A stretch of 5,953 nt of DNA from the NCBI GenBank assembly GCA_028282865.1, contig JANQHA010000477.1, positions 1 through 5,953 on the forward strand. The letters are read 5' to 3'. Below, in pieces: positions 1-5,657 of the stretch; within the stretch, counting starts at the first letter, position 1, and each line of letters begins with the position of its first letter. The stretch comes from Oligoflexales bacterium (lineage in GTDB: Bacteria > Bdellovibrionota_B > Oligoflexia > Oligoflexales > CACXFL01). The notes under the pieces are model-generated. The model was given only the letters and a program-made list of their open reading frames with translations, made no database searches and was not told the DNA's origin. The position numbers were made by a program, and so were the translations under genes.

Positions 1-1
1 A

Positions 2-292
2 GGAACGGTGGCTCTGGGAGGGGTTATGATCGCCAAAGGGGTAGTAGGAGTGAAGGCAGACACCCTGAATTATCTAACAATTAATAAGATCACTGACATC
101 ATGAGCAGTTATAAAAAGACTTTCCTCAAACCAGAATCTCCGTTAATTATTTATGATTCTTTTGACCAACTTCCACCTCTGGACATACTAGTAATTTTGC
201 CGTCACATTTTGAAGACATGGTAACAAACCAGCTAGGTAAAAGAGGCTTTAAACCTCAAGATCCCAACCCTTCAGACACTACACTTGACTAA
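2..292 (+). CDS. Partial protein, C-methyltransferase C-terminal-domain-like
   Basis: The frame is open from the left edge and ends at TAA 290-292, so the true start is probably outside the window. A GTG at 8 is in frame, but no convincing ribosome binding site precedes it. The last 94 residues contain GVGVKADTLNYL, then PLIIYDSF and LDILVILPSHFEDMV. By eye this order matches the C-terminal Rossmann-like domain of C-methyltransferases (the PF08484 type). In that domain a 'GxGAKGNTLLNY' segment is followed by an 'IPI' strand and 'DYxLILPWN'. Those proteins methylate nucleotide-sugar or polyketide-type substrates using SAM, and their SAM-binding domain would lie upstream, outside the window. 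The match is weak: several family residues are replaced, and another Rossmann-fold sugar-modifying enzyme is possible. No gene partner is visible, and the next gene starts 160 bases later. Confidence 0.45.
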   Translation, partial: GTVALGGVMIAKGVVGVKADTLNYLTINKITDIMSSYKKTFLKPESPLIIYDSFDQLPPLDILVILPSHFEDMVTNQLGKRGFKPQDPNPSDTTLD

Positions 293-321
293 GACTTAAC
301 GGGCTAATACTCAAAAAACTT

Positions 322-327
322 TATAAT
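322..327 (+). promoter_or_regulatory. Possible -10 box (TATAAT) inside a small inverted repeat
   Basis: A perfect TATAAT lies in the only non-coding gap upstream of the lipoprotein operon. It is embedded in the inverted repeat CTTTAT-A-ATAAAG (319-331). Used as a -10 element, it would give a leader of about 120 bases before ATG 453. No good -35 box sits 16-18 bases upstream. The TTGACT at 285-290 is 31 bases away, too far to pair with it. The sequence is AT-rich, so chance is a real alternative. Confidence 0.3.
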
Positions 328-440
328 AAAGCCAGATAAAATCCTAGTAAGCTAATAATGCTGTAGACATCCGAGTACACTCTGGCAGATTTAAAGTAGA
401 AAATTCTCATAATACCTCATTTAATTGAAAGATCGATGAC

Positions 441-445
441 GGAGG
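441..445 (+). promoter_or_regulatory. Ribosome binding site GGAGG for the first lipoprotein
   Basis: GGAGG ends seven bases before ATG 453. This strong match to the anti-Shine-Dalgarno sequence fixes the start of the first operon gene. It also shows that the frame carrying the signal peptide is the one ribosomes enter. Confidence 0.8.
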
Positions 446-452
446 TACGAAA

Positions 453-791
453 ATGAGGGTTTTAAAGTCGAGTGTAATTTTCTTTGTGCTCGCATCGCTA
501 AGTTCTTGCTCATCTAAAAGACTTACTAACTCAGACTTTTCTTCAAAAGACGAGGAAGAGGCCGCCAGACAGTATGCAATTCAGAATGCCGATCGATACC
601 TAGAAGGTATCGACCCAAAAGTGATTGAGCAACTTAAAGAACTTATTCGAGATTACAGCATTAAACGTCAACAGGTGGCTCCAGTTCACAAAAAAATACT
701 TGAAAGGAGTCTTGCGCTACCTAGCTATGCACGGATATTCGGTCGATCGGGAAAAACTAGAAATAGACGAATTTTTTATGCTTACTGTTAG
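453..791 (+). CDS. Lipoprotein, N-terminal part (frame broken at 690-696)
   Basis: The ATG follows a strong GGAGG. Residues 1-18 are a lipoprotein signal peptide (basic start, hydrophobic core VIFFVLASL) with lipobox LSSC and acceptor Cys19. Ser20 follows, so outer-membrane sorting is plausible. Residues 20-81 are a charged, probably helical segment (EEEAARQYAIQNADRYL, then IEQLKELIRDY). After the A-run at 690-696 this frame turns into an implausible basic tail (RSGKTRNRRIFYAYC) and stops at 789-791. The other plus-strand frame then continues as a sensible protein. I therefore read the natural product as residues 1-81 joined to the frame ending at 1488. Removing one A gives HKKYLKGVLRYLAMHGY across the join and a 344-residue lipoprotein. 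As sequenced, only a 112-residue truncated lipoprotein would be made. Its function is unknown. Confidence 0.75.
   Translation: MRVLKSSVIFFVLASLSSCSSKRLTNSDFSSKDEEEAARQYAIQNADRYLEGIDPKVIEQLKELIRDYSIKRQQVAPVHKKILERSLALPSYARIFGRSGKTRNRRIFYAYC
593..613 (+). repeat. 8-bp perfect inverted repeat (stem-loop) inside the lipoprotein gene
   Basis: TCGATACC and GGTATCGA flank the five-base loop TAGAA, so the mRNA could form an eight-pair hairpin. It lies within the codons for residues 47-54, about 77 bases before the A-run. That is upstream and too distant to act like the usual downstream stimulator of frameshifting. One such stem in a window this size could occur by chance. Confidence 0.5.
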
Positions 792-1488
792 GCATCAAGG
801 ATATGGTACTTATGACATTCTTGATGGAGTTGACACAGTTATTGAAGAGAATCCCCACCACCGAAATCGTACCCGGGGGCAGTTGATAACCTTTATGAAT
901 AGTTTTGCAGGTGATATTAAAGAGCAAAATTTAAACAAACTTGCTAAAATTGCATCAGCATATATGGGGCCATTCTCAGATATTAAGCATACTGTTTCTG
1001 TTGAGGAACCTGTCTTGAATATCGATCAAGAAGACGCTGCGATCATAGCAGCTAATTCACTGGTCATTAACGGTTCCATTATTGGTGAGTCTGCAGTTTT
1101 TTCCGGTGGATCGATTCACTTTAAGAAAGAGTTTTTATACCGTAGCCGTAGCGGGAAAAAAACGACACCAGAATCAAGTTATTTTAACGGATCTTTTAGG
1201 GACGTACCTAGTGGAGCAAAGAAGTATTTTGTTGCTTCCGGAGATGTCGTTATTGATCGTCCCATTATAGATGCAAAGATTTATGCTGGAGGTAATGTGA
1301 CTCTGAATAAAGTTTCGCAGAGTGCAATTTACTCTTTGGGCAAGGTTACAATCAAAGACACTATTGCTCACGGTGTGTATATATATTCTGATCAACCTCC
1401 GACATTTAGGGGGCTTGAGGGTCCTGTAAGAAAAGCTAATCGCCCACATGCGATATATGCACAACTAAAACCAAAATTGAGGAAATAA
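625..1488 (+). CDS. C-terminal part of the same lipoprotein, beta-helix-like
   Basis: This frame is open from 625, but the TTG there has no usable ribosome binding site and overlaps the upstream frame by 167 bases. Genuine coding probably begins only at the A-run near 690, as a continuation of the lipoprotein starting at 453. Numbered from TTG 625, residues 25-136 form a mixed, mostly helical domain with unrecognised features (RHQGYGTYDILDGVD, HHRNRTRGQLITF). Residues 142-256 are short hydrophobic strands in turns of about 16-18 residues: SLVINGSIIGESAVF, ASGDVVIDRPIIDAKIY, AGGNVTLNKVSQSAIY, SLGKVTIKDTIAHGVYIY. This pattern is typical of beta-helix or bactofilin-like folds, but no family is claimed. 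The stop at 1486-1488 lies four bases before the next gene, so the two are probably co-transcribed. An AAAGGAG at 703-709 lies 17 bases from an in-frame ATG (727), which is too far for good reinitiation. Confidence 0.7.
   Translation: MSNLKNLFEITALNVNRWLQFTKKYLKGVLRYLAMHGYSVDREKLEIDEFFMLTVRHQGYGTYDILDGVDTVIEENPHHRNRTRGQLITFMNSFAGDIKEQNLNKLAKIASAYMGPFSDIKHTVSVEEPVLNIDQEDAAIIAANSLVINGSIIGESAVFSGGSIHFKKEFLYRSRSGKKTTPESSYFNGSFRDVPSGAKKYFVASGDVVIDRPIIDAKIYAGGNVTLNKVSQSAIYSLGKVTIKDTIAHGVYIYSDQPPTFRGLEGPVRKANRPHAIYAQLKPKLRK
690..696 (+). other. Seven-A run where the lipoprotein reading frame breaks
   Basis: Seven consecutive A follow codon His79. Reading in frame gives HKKILERSL and then a nonsense-like tail. 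With six A the sequence reads HKKYLKGVLRYL and joins the long downstream frame without interruption. The required change is +1 in reading terms, or loss of one base. A classical -1 ribosomal slip does not rescue the protein, because the -1 frame meets TGA at 701-703. Candidate explanations are a homopolymer sequencing error, a genuine insertion mutation, slipped-strand phase variation, or transcriptional slippage. Confidence 0.75.
1479..1482 (+). promoter_or_regulatory. Ribosome binding site for the Lcl-HEAT lipoprotein
   Basis: GAGG lies ten bases before ATG 1493 and sixteen before the alternative in-frame ATG 1499, so 1493 is the better start. The site overlaps the last codons of the preceding gene, which fits translation from a shared message. 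Confidence 0.55.
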
Positions 1489-1492
1489 TTGT

Positions 1493-2797
1493 ATGAAAAT
1501 GAGTAAACTAGTCAAAAGGATGTTCTTACTGAATTTAATGCTTACTTTCGGCTGTGGTCGAGCCATTGGCGTCAGAGAAAGCGTGTTAAGCAGTGGCGAC
1601 CCGCAGACCTCCCGAGATTCAATGTCAAAAATAGCAAGGACCATGAACGGCGCAACATTTCACTTGGTTTCTAGTGATGAACTTACCAGGTTAGGCGTCA
1701 AAAATGTTAAAGTTTTCGGCGAGGCGTGGAAAGACCCTGCCGGTGTTATTTGGGGAGAGGCTTTAAAGACAGAAGCTGGTGAGGTTAAACTGATGACACA
1801 ACGTGACGCGGCTAAACATTGTAAAAATATTGGTGCTTCTTTACCTACTGGCTGGATTGTTAACTCAGATCGATATGCTGATACTCCTGCTGTCGATTCG
1901 GACCTCACCCGTCTGCGTAGGTATTTTAAGGTAAGGGGTTCGAGGTCGCTATATAATTTAGAAATTCAGATATTACCCGATCTGTACTTTGAAGGTGGGG
2001 ATGACCTATTTAAATGGATTCCTTTTTGGAGTGGGACGGTGGCGTCGGGTATTCGTGATCAGAGAACTTTGTTTTATTTTAGTGGTTCAGCCCGCATATA
2101 TGTAGAGTCTAGAGCAAGAAATGAGGAGAGTAGTAAGGCCTCGGCTAGATGTGTACTACGAACAGTTGTAGCGAATCCTCAGCCATTTATTCCACGAATA
2201 GAAAATATTAGAATAGTACAGATTGCTAACAAAGCCTCACGCGGTAACCCTAAGGAAAAAAAGGAAGGAGTCCAAAAATTAGTATCGTTGCTAGCAGACG
2301 ATGACTCCGATATCCGCTATAGCGCTGCCTCGACGCTAAGTGATTTTTTCGATTACCGTCATCTCGCACCCGCTGTTCCTGAACTTAAAAAGTTATTATC
2401 TGATTCAGATATCGGTGTCCGTGTTATGGCTATCCGAGCAATTGATAGAGCCGATTGCGTGGATGCTAAGGGTGCTGTGCCTGAGTTACTAGCTGCACTC
2501 ACTAAAAGAGAGCCTTTTGTAAGACGGGAAGTAGTTGACACGTTAGAGTCTCTCGGTGAAATTTATCGCCAGGTACCTCGCTATATTAAAGGTTTGTCTG
2601 ATAATCGGCGATGGGTCAGATTGAATGCCATTGCAATTCTGAGCCATACAGCCAGCTATGCCGCCAGGGCTATCGAACCACTTAAAAAACTCGAAGCAAA
2701 TGACCCAGATAGCTATGTAAGATCTCAGGCCGCGGAGGCAATAGCAAAAATAAAAAAGACGAAACCATATAATGATCGTATCTATACCTGTGAGTAG
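1493..2797 (+). CDS. Lipoprotein with Lcl-like domain and HEAT repeats
   Basis: The protein has 434 residues. Residues 1-20 are a signal peptide (KMSKLVKRMFLLNLMLTFG) followed by Cys21. The lipobox TFGC is atypical at -3 and -2, so lipidation is probable rather than certain. Residues about 77-222 resemble the Lcl C-terminal (DUF1566-like) domain. The visible elements are WKDPAGVIWGEA, MTQRDAAKHCKNIGASLPTGW, LYNLEIQILPDLYF, FWSGTVAS and SKASARCV. Cys110 and Cys220 may form a disulfide. Residues about 258-421 hold five HEAT-type helical repeats. Examples are VQKLVSLLADDDSDIRYSAA, VPELKKLLSDSDIGVRVMAI, VPELLAALTKREPFVRREVV and IEPLKKLEANDPDSYVRSQA. HEAT arrays bind other proteins, so a surface or periplasmic adaptor role is inferred. 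It begins four bases after the upstream gene and ends 17 bases from the convergent regulator gene. No terminator hairpin is visible. Its partner is unknown. Confidence 0.88.
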   Translation: MKMSKLVKRMFLLNLMLTFGCGRAIGVRESVLSSGDPQTSRDSMSKIARTMNGATFHLVSSDELTRLGVKNVKVFGEAWKDPAGVIWGEALKTEAGEVKLMTQRDAAKHCKNIGASLPTGWIVNSDRYADTPAVDSDLTRLRRYFKVRGSRSLYNLEIQILPDLYFEGGDDLFKWIPFWSGTVASGIRDQRTLFYFSGSARIYVESRARNEESSKASARCVLRTVVANPQPFIPRIENIRIVQIANKASRGNPKEKKEGVQKLVSLLADDDSDIRYSAASTLSDFFDYRHLAPAVPELKKLLSDSDIGVRVMAIRAIDRADCVDAKGAVPELLAALTKREPFVRREVVDTLESLGEIYRQVPRYIKGLSDNRRWVRLNAIAILSHTASYAARAIEPLKKLEANDPDSYVRSQAAEAIAKIKKTKPYNDRIYTCE

Positions 2798-2814
2798 GTG
2801 AACTTGATTCTCCA

Positions 2815-3621
2815 CTAATCGGAATTATTTTCCCTAGTCACATTAAACGCACAACACTGGACCCTAATGATACGATCTGCATCCTCATCAGCTTCTAAAA
2901 ACTCATCGACGCTATCCATAAAGTTTTTAATCATACCTTTTAACTTCTTAAACTTAACCTCGCTCACCGCTACCGTAAGGCCTTGAAACTCCCTATCATC
3001 GAGATCATCGTTGATACGATGTTTTGCTAGTTCGAGGTGGCGTAAGTGGCTGCGTTGGAGATCGACCATTCTAATATCGTCAATCACCTCAAACCGAATA
3101 TTGCTTTGCTGGTATTGGCCATCCTTCTTAACTAACCAGCCTTTTGATACAGCCAAATCTAAAGAGTCCTTGATCGACTCTTTATCAGTCACATGACAAA
3201 GGCGTTTATGAGCTGCCTCGACACTCGTCAACATACCAGGGATCGACGCTGCCTCAAATATTACTGCATTGAGCCAACTAGAGTAAATAGTCTGATCAAC
3301 GACCCCGCGTGAATTTACTCTACGTAGACATAACTGCATTTCTTCCATTGCAAACTCTGGATTTCCCGTTTCCAATTCCTGTAGAGCAAGAAAGTAGCGT
3401 TTCTCTAGGTCACCAAAACCTAACCCATTGGAAATCTTATGCGCAGCTTCAGAGGTAAGAGTACGCTCTCCAGAAATAATCCGTTGGAAATAGCTAGGAC
3501 TCGAAACCCCACATTGTCTAGATAATGACCGAATGCTTATGTCTTGATCTTTAGCAGTTTCAATCAGCTCATTGAGATACGAGCGGTAGTTTCTATGCCG
3601 ATAAATATCTGGTTTTTCCAT
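2815..3621 (-). CDS. TIGR02147/DUF4423-type transcriptional regulator
   Basis: The 268-residue length and layout fit the TIGR02147 family, which is expanded in Bdellovibrio relatives and Fibrobacter. The opening IYRHRNYRSYLNELIE is the usual 'Y..YR.yL' start. Residues 28-69 form a Cro/CI-like helix-turn-helix (ISIRSLSRQCGVSSPSYFQ, then GERTLTSEAAHKI). The DUF4423-like part includes YSSWLNAVIFEA (113-124), a winged-helix-like stretch SLDLAVSKGWLVKKDGQY (153-170), and the late motif FQGLTVAVSEVKFKKLKGMI. It has no signal peptide, so it is cytoplasmic and presumably binds DNA. The start is ATG 3619-3621, preceded by only a weak GGAA ten bases upstream. A perfect 16-bp palindrome 28 bases before the start suggests autoregulation. 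The targets are unknown. The nearby lipoprotein genes are the obvious candidates by context only. Confidence 0.88.
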   Translation of the reverse strand: MEKPDIYRHRNYRSYLNELIETAKDQDISIRSLSRQCGVSSPSYFQRIISGERTLTSEAAHKISNGLGFGDLEKRYFLALQELETGNPEFAMEEMQLCLRRVNSRGVVDQTIYSSWLNAVIFEAASIPGMLTSVEAAHKRLCHVTDKESIKDSLDLAVSKGWLVKKDGQYQQSNIRFEVIDDIRMVDLQRSHLRHLELAKHRINDDLDDREFQGLTVAVSEVKFKKLKGMIKNFMDSVDEFLEADEDADRIIRVQCCAFNVTRENNSD

Positions 3622-3649
3622 TAACTCATAGTTCCAACAATCAACTTAT

Positions 3650-3665
3650 TTTTGTATATACAAAA
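3650..3665. promoter_or_regulatory. Perfect 16-bp palindrome, candidate operator of the regulator gene
   Basis: TTTTGTATATACAAAA is fully self-complementary and lies 28 bases upstream of the regulator start, in the 79-base gap behind the preceding frame. The central TATATA could also serve as a -10 box on the minus strand, but no clear -35 box stands 16-18 bases away. The dyad symmetry suits a dimeric helix-turn-helix protein. AT-rich palindromes also arise by chance, so operator function is inferred. Confidence 0.5.
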
Positions 3666-3700
3666 CATCCAATTAATAAAAGGTGGCTACTATTCAAACC

Positions 3701-4219
3701 TTAACTCCCCGCCTTAGGGTGCTGGTTTTTATCAAAATCGATGACCTTACTCGAAATTTCGATAACCTCTGGGCGAGACTTATCTAACTTAAACCGTAAA
3801 GCTCTAGAGTATTTTAACTCCACTCGTTTGGGTGTTCCGTTCTCATAAAAAGATATTCTAGAGATCTCTATAGTGACTTTTCCATTTTCAGATTCCTGGT
3901 TTCTTATAAAATAACGTCCAAAAAGACACGGTGCATCCATTTCTCTAGCATTGAGACGGTAGATATCTTTAGGAATACCTGAGGGATAAAATCTAATACT
4001 ACCTGCATTAGATGGCTGATTAGACCCGGCACGGAAATGGTTGCATTGAGAAAGTCTATTACTCCAGGAACCAATAGGTAAACCGATCCGAGTGTTGTTC
4101 AGTCGGGTAACGCTTACAACCTTAAAACTCTTCGCGTGATAGATCAACCTAGAACGAAAGGTCTCCCTATTACGTCTATCGGTGTCTAACACTTCAAAAT
4201 AGCTGTGACCAGACTTCAA
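3701..4219 (-). CDS. Probable C-terminal part of the upstream GNGGD lipoprotein (split by TAG)
   Basis: The frame stays open back to the TAG at 4253-4255 and is in the same register as the upstream lipoprotein. The first plausible start, TTG 4217-4219, has no clear ribosome binding site, and there is no signal peptide. Residues 75-84 (IRFYPSGIPK) and 122-131 (ISFYENGTPK) are clear copies of an 'I.FY..G.PK' strand repeat. VIDFDKNQHPK (159-169) is a weaker third copy. Such repeats are typical C-terminal tails of GNGGD/LHELVYR lipoproteins in this bacterial group. From the TAG there are 183 sense codons, giving a joined protein of about 536 residues. As sequenced, this part would be untranslated, made by readthrough, or made as a cytoplasmic fragment from a poor TTG. 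A separate gene is possible but less likely. It ends 79 bases before the regulator gene. Confidence 0.6.
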   Translation of the reverse strand: MKSGHSYFEVLDTDRRNRETFRSRLIYHAKSFKVVSVTRLNNTRIGLPIGSWSNRLSQCNHFRAGSNQPSNAGSIRFYPSGIPKDIYRLNAREMDAPCLFGRYFIRNQESENGKVTIEISRISFYENGTPKRVELKYSRALRFKLDKSRPEVIEISSKVIDFDKNQHPKAGS

Positions 4220-4252
4220 AACCAGTTTGGACTCTAAGCCGGTACTATCAGG

Positions 4253-4255
4253 CTA
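4253..4255 (-). other. In-frame amber codon splitting a lipoprotein gene
   Basis: On the minus strand the sequence reads HCGLFHS-type coding (…CGLFHS), then TAG, then PDSTGLESKLVLKSGHSYF with no shift of frame. The coding character continues on both sides, and the domain order expected of the family is restored if the TAG is read as an amino acid. A single base change (for example from CAG, GAG, AAG, TGG, TCG or TTG) or a sequencing error explains it. Amber suppression is a more exotic alternative. Confidence 0.6.
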
Positions 4256-5311
4256 ACTATGAAATAAACCGCAGCGATGCTTGGCACCCTCGCGATATTG
4301 ACCGTCCGTAGCAAAATTAGGCTCACAACTAAGAGTGCCTAGATCAAGATACGCCTCATTCACTTTAATAACTGCCGGAATATCAAGACGCCTCCATACC
4401 AATATTCCGTAGTCTATCTGACGCTGAATCAGCTCATCATCTTCAAGTAGGTTAAAAACACCTAAGGCTAAAAACTTGTTATAAACGCGAATGTGCGCAG
4501 ATGTACGGTGTTCGTATTTTGTCCCTTCAAGATCACGAACATCTCGATAGACTAATTCGTGCAAAACCAAACCGATTCGACTGGTCCAAGAAAGCAGGTC
4601 CCAAAACTTCTGAGCGATGTAAAATTCCTTTTCAAATGGCTTGGTGCCTCCATAAGAATTGGGAAGATGCACTGCAATCTGCTGCGGAGCACAATCAGCT
4701 GCAGGTAGGTTAGCCGATACTAAGTCTGGTTGATTATTGATCCAGCGTTGGTAGTTAATGACTGTCTGGTTTACGAAGTTCTTGGCATGTTTCTTAAGCC
4801 TTGCTGCTCTAATAGGATCAATATTCATTATACGATCTAGGATAAGGCTTGCACCATGAGCTGCCACCAGCAGCTGTTCTTTGCCAACCTTATCGGATTC
4901 GAATGGTTCCAACTCTGCCTCATGATCACCCTCCTTAGTTCGTAGATCTTGTAAATACTTAGCACCATAGGTCGCATTTAAAATCGCTAACTCTTTACTC
5001 ATATCAATATTCTTAGAAGGAAATCTAGCTACAGCAGACAAGGTACCATTCTCTGGCAATCTACCTTTACGAAGTTTTATCTCTATTTGCTGAACTTCAT
5101 GGTAATCCACCAACGCGGCACGAACATCATCACGTACCGCAGTCTCGGTTGCAATTGCTGCGAGTTTCTTGTTAGGTTTGTCGCAAACGATGATATCACC
5201 ACCATTACCGTCACGAATACCAAACAAGTTAGTTTCACCGCTAAAATCAGGGCCACAACTCGGAGTCAGCAAACTTGCGAAGACAGCTATAAATAGAAGT
5301 TTAAGATTCAA
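4253..5311 (-). CDS. Lipoprotein with GNGGD N-terminus and LHELVYR motif
   Basis: Translation starts at TTG 5309-5311, supported by AAGGA eight bases upstream and by the signal peptide that follows at once (NLKLLFIAVFASLLTPS). Cys19 is the probable lipid-modified residue. The lipobox TPSC is not ideal. The mature protein has GNGGD at 35-39 (DGNGGDIIVCDKP) and then a helical region (about 50-195). A core follows: CAPQQIAVHLPNS, EFYIAQKFWDLLSWTSRIGL, LVLHELVYRDVRD (249-260), then HRTSAHIRVYN. I recognise this arrangement as a recurrent uncharacterised envelope protein of Bdellovibrio-like bacteria. His251-Glu252 recalls the start of a zincin HExxH, but the second histidine is Tyr255, so protease activity is not supported. 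The protein ends at an amber codon after 352 residues. The expected repeat tail lies in frame just beyond it. Confidence 0.82.
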   Translation of the reverse strand: MNLKLLFIAVFASLLTPSCGPDFSGETNLFGIRDGNGGDIIVCDKPNKKLAAIATETAVRDDVRAALVDYHEVQQIEIKLRKGRLPENGTLSAVARFPSKNIDMSKELAILNATYGAKYLQDLRTKEGDHEAELEPFESDKVGKEQLLVAAHGASLILDRIMNIDPIRAARLKKHAKNFVNQTVINYQRWINNQPDLVSANLPAADCAPQQIAVHLPNSYGGTKPFEKEFYIAQKFWDLLSWTSRIGLVLHELVYRDVRDLEGTKYEHRTSAHIRVYNKFLALGVFNLLEDDELIQRQIDYGILVWRRLDIPAVIKVNEAYLDLGTLSCEPNFATDGQYREGAKHRCGLFHS

Positions 5312-5319
5312 TAACCGAT

Positions 5320-5324
5320 TCCTT
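5320..5324 (-). promoter_or_regulatory. Ribosome binding site deciding the TTG start at 5311
   Basis: On the minus strand AAGGA ends eight bases before TTG 5309-5311. There is no ATG near the beginning of this frame, and the signal peptide begins directly at the TTG. The site therefore fixes a non-ATG start. Confidence 0.7.
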
Positions 5325-5377
5325 TGTATAGTAATCTCGGAAAGACCTTAAGTAGTCAGCAAAGTTAAATATCGGTG

Positions 5378-5404
5378 TTCAGGTATCACAATTTCATTCA
5401 GGTA
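5378..5404. repeat. Tandem direct repeat TTCAGGTA, 19 bp apart
   Basis: TTCAGGTA occurs at 5378-5385 and 5397-5404. With one base skipped the match extends to TTCAGGTA(T)CACAA. The 19-bp start-to-start spacing is close to two helical turns, so both copies face nearly the same side of the DNA. They lie 67-93 bases upstream of the minus-strand TTG start, a suitable place for an activator or repressor. A binding function is inferred. Confidence 0.45.
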
Positions 5405-5487
5405 CACAACCATAGAAATAGTGCATAAAATCTTAGTAGGTTAGATAAATCGTGAAGACCCTAAGAAGAAGAGAAAAGAGGTAAAAT

Positions 5488-5505
5488 TGTAGCCATGTGG
5501 CTACA
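5488..5505. repeat. Perfect inverted repeat TGTAGCCA-TG-TGGCTACA
   Basis: Two 8-base arms surround TG. In RNA this would fold as a seven-pair stem with an ATGT loop. On the minus strand the stem is followed by ATTTTAC, only a weak U-tract, and no minus-strand gene ends here. A terminator is therefore unlikely for the annotated genes. A dyad operator for one of the divergent promoters, or part of an unannotated transcript, fits better. Confidence 0.5.
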
Positions 5506-5652
5506 GCAAGGTACTCCTACTATTGCTTTCATTTACACCTAAGAGATACAATTGGCACCTGAGGATATGCTAAGAGATTAGCTAAAGATAGATGCGTAAC
5601 TTCAAACATTTTGATTTCTTTATATGTCCATGACTCGTTTAGTGAGGCACCC

Positions 5653-5657
5653 AGAGG
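5653..5657 (+). promoter_or_regulatory. Ribosome binding site AGAGG for the right-edge lipoprotein
   Basis: AGAGG ends six bases before ATG 5664. With the signal peptide that follows, it establishes a gene that has no stop inside the window. Confidence 0.6.

Noticed and set aside
285..313. Promoter pairing TTGACT (285-290) with a -10 box at 308-313
   Set aside because: At the correct spacing the hexamer is TACTCA, a poor -10, and TTGACT overlaps the end of the preceding gene.
690..703. Classical -1 programmed ribosomal frameshift at the A-run
   Set aside because: The -1 frame reaches TGA at 701-703 within four codons. Only +1 or loss of one base joins the long frames.
2798..2814. Bidirectional terminator between the convergent genes
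   Set aside because: The 17-base gap and its flanks show only stems of about four pairs and no T-run after them.
2543..2815. Minus-strand open frame opposite the HEAT repeats
   Set aside because: The plus strand encodes regular HEAT repeats here. The antisense translation has no recognisable features and abuts the regulator stop.
4559..4565. Zinc metalloprotease active site in the GNGGD lipoprotein
   Set aside because: His251-Glu252 is present, but the position of the second HExxH histidine is Tyr255, so a canonical zincin site is missing.
4501..4713. Plus-strand 70-codon frame inside the GNGGD lipoprotein gene
   Set aside because: It is antisense to a strongly supported coding region containing LHELVYR and has no ribosome binding site.
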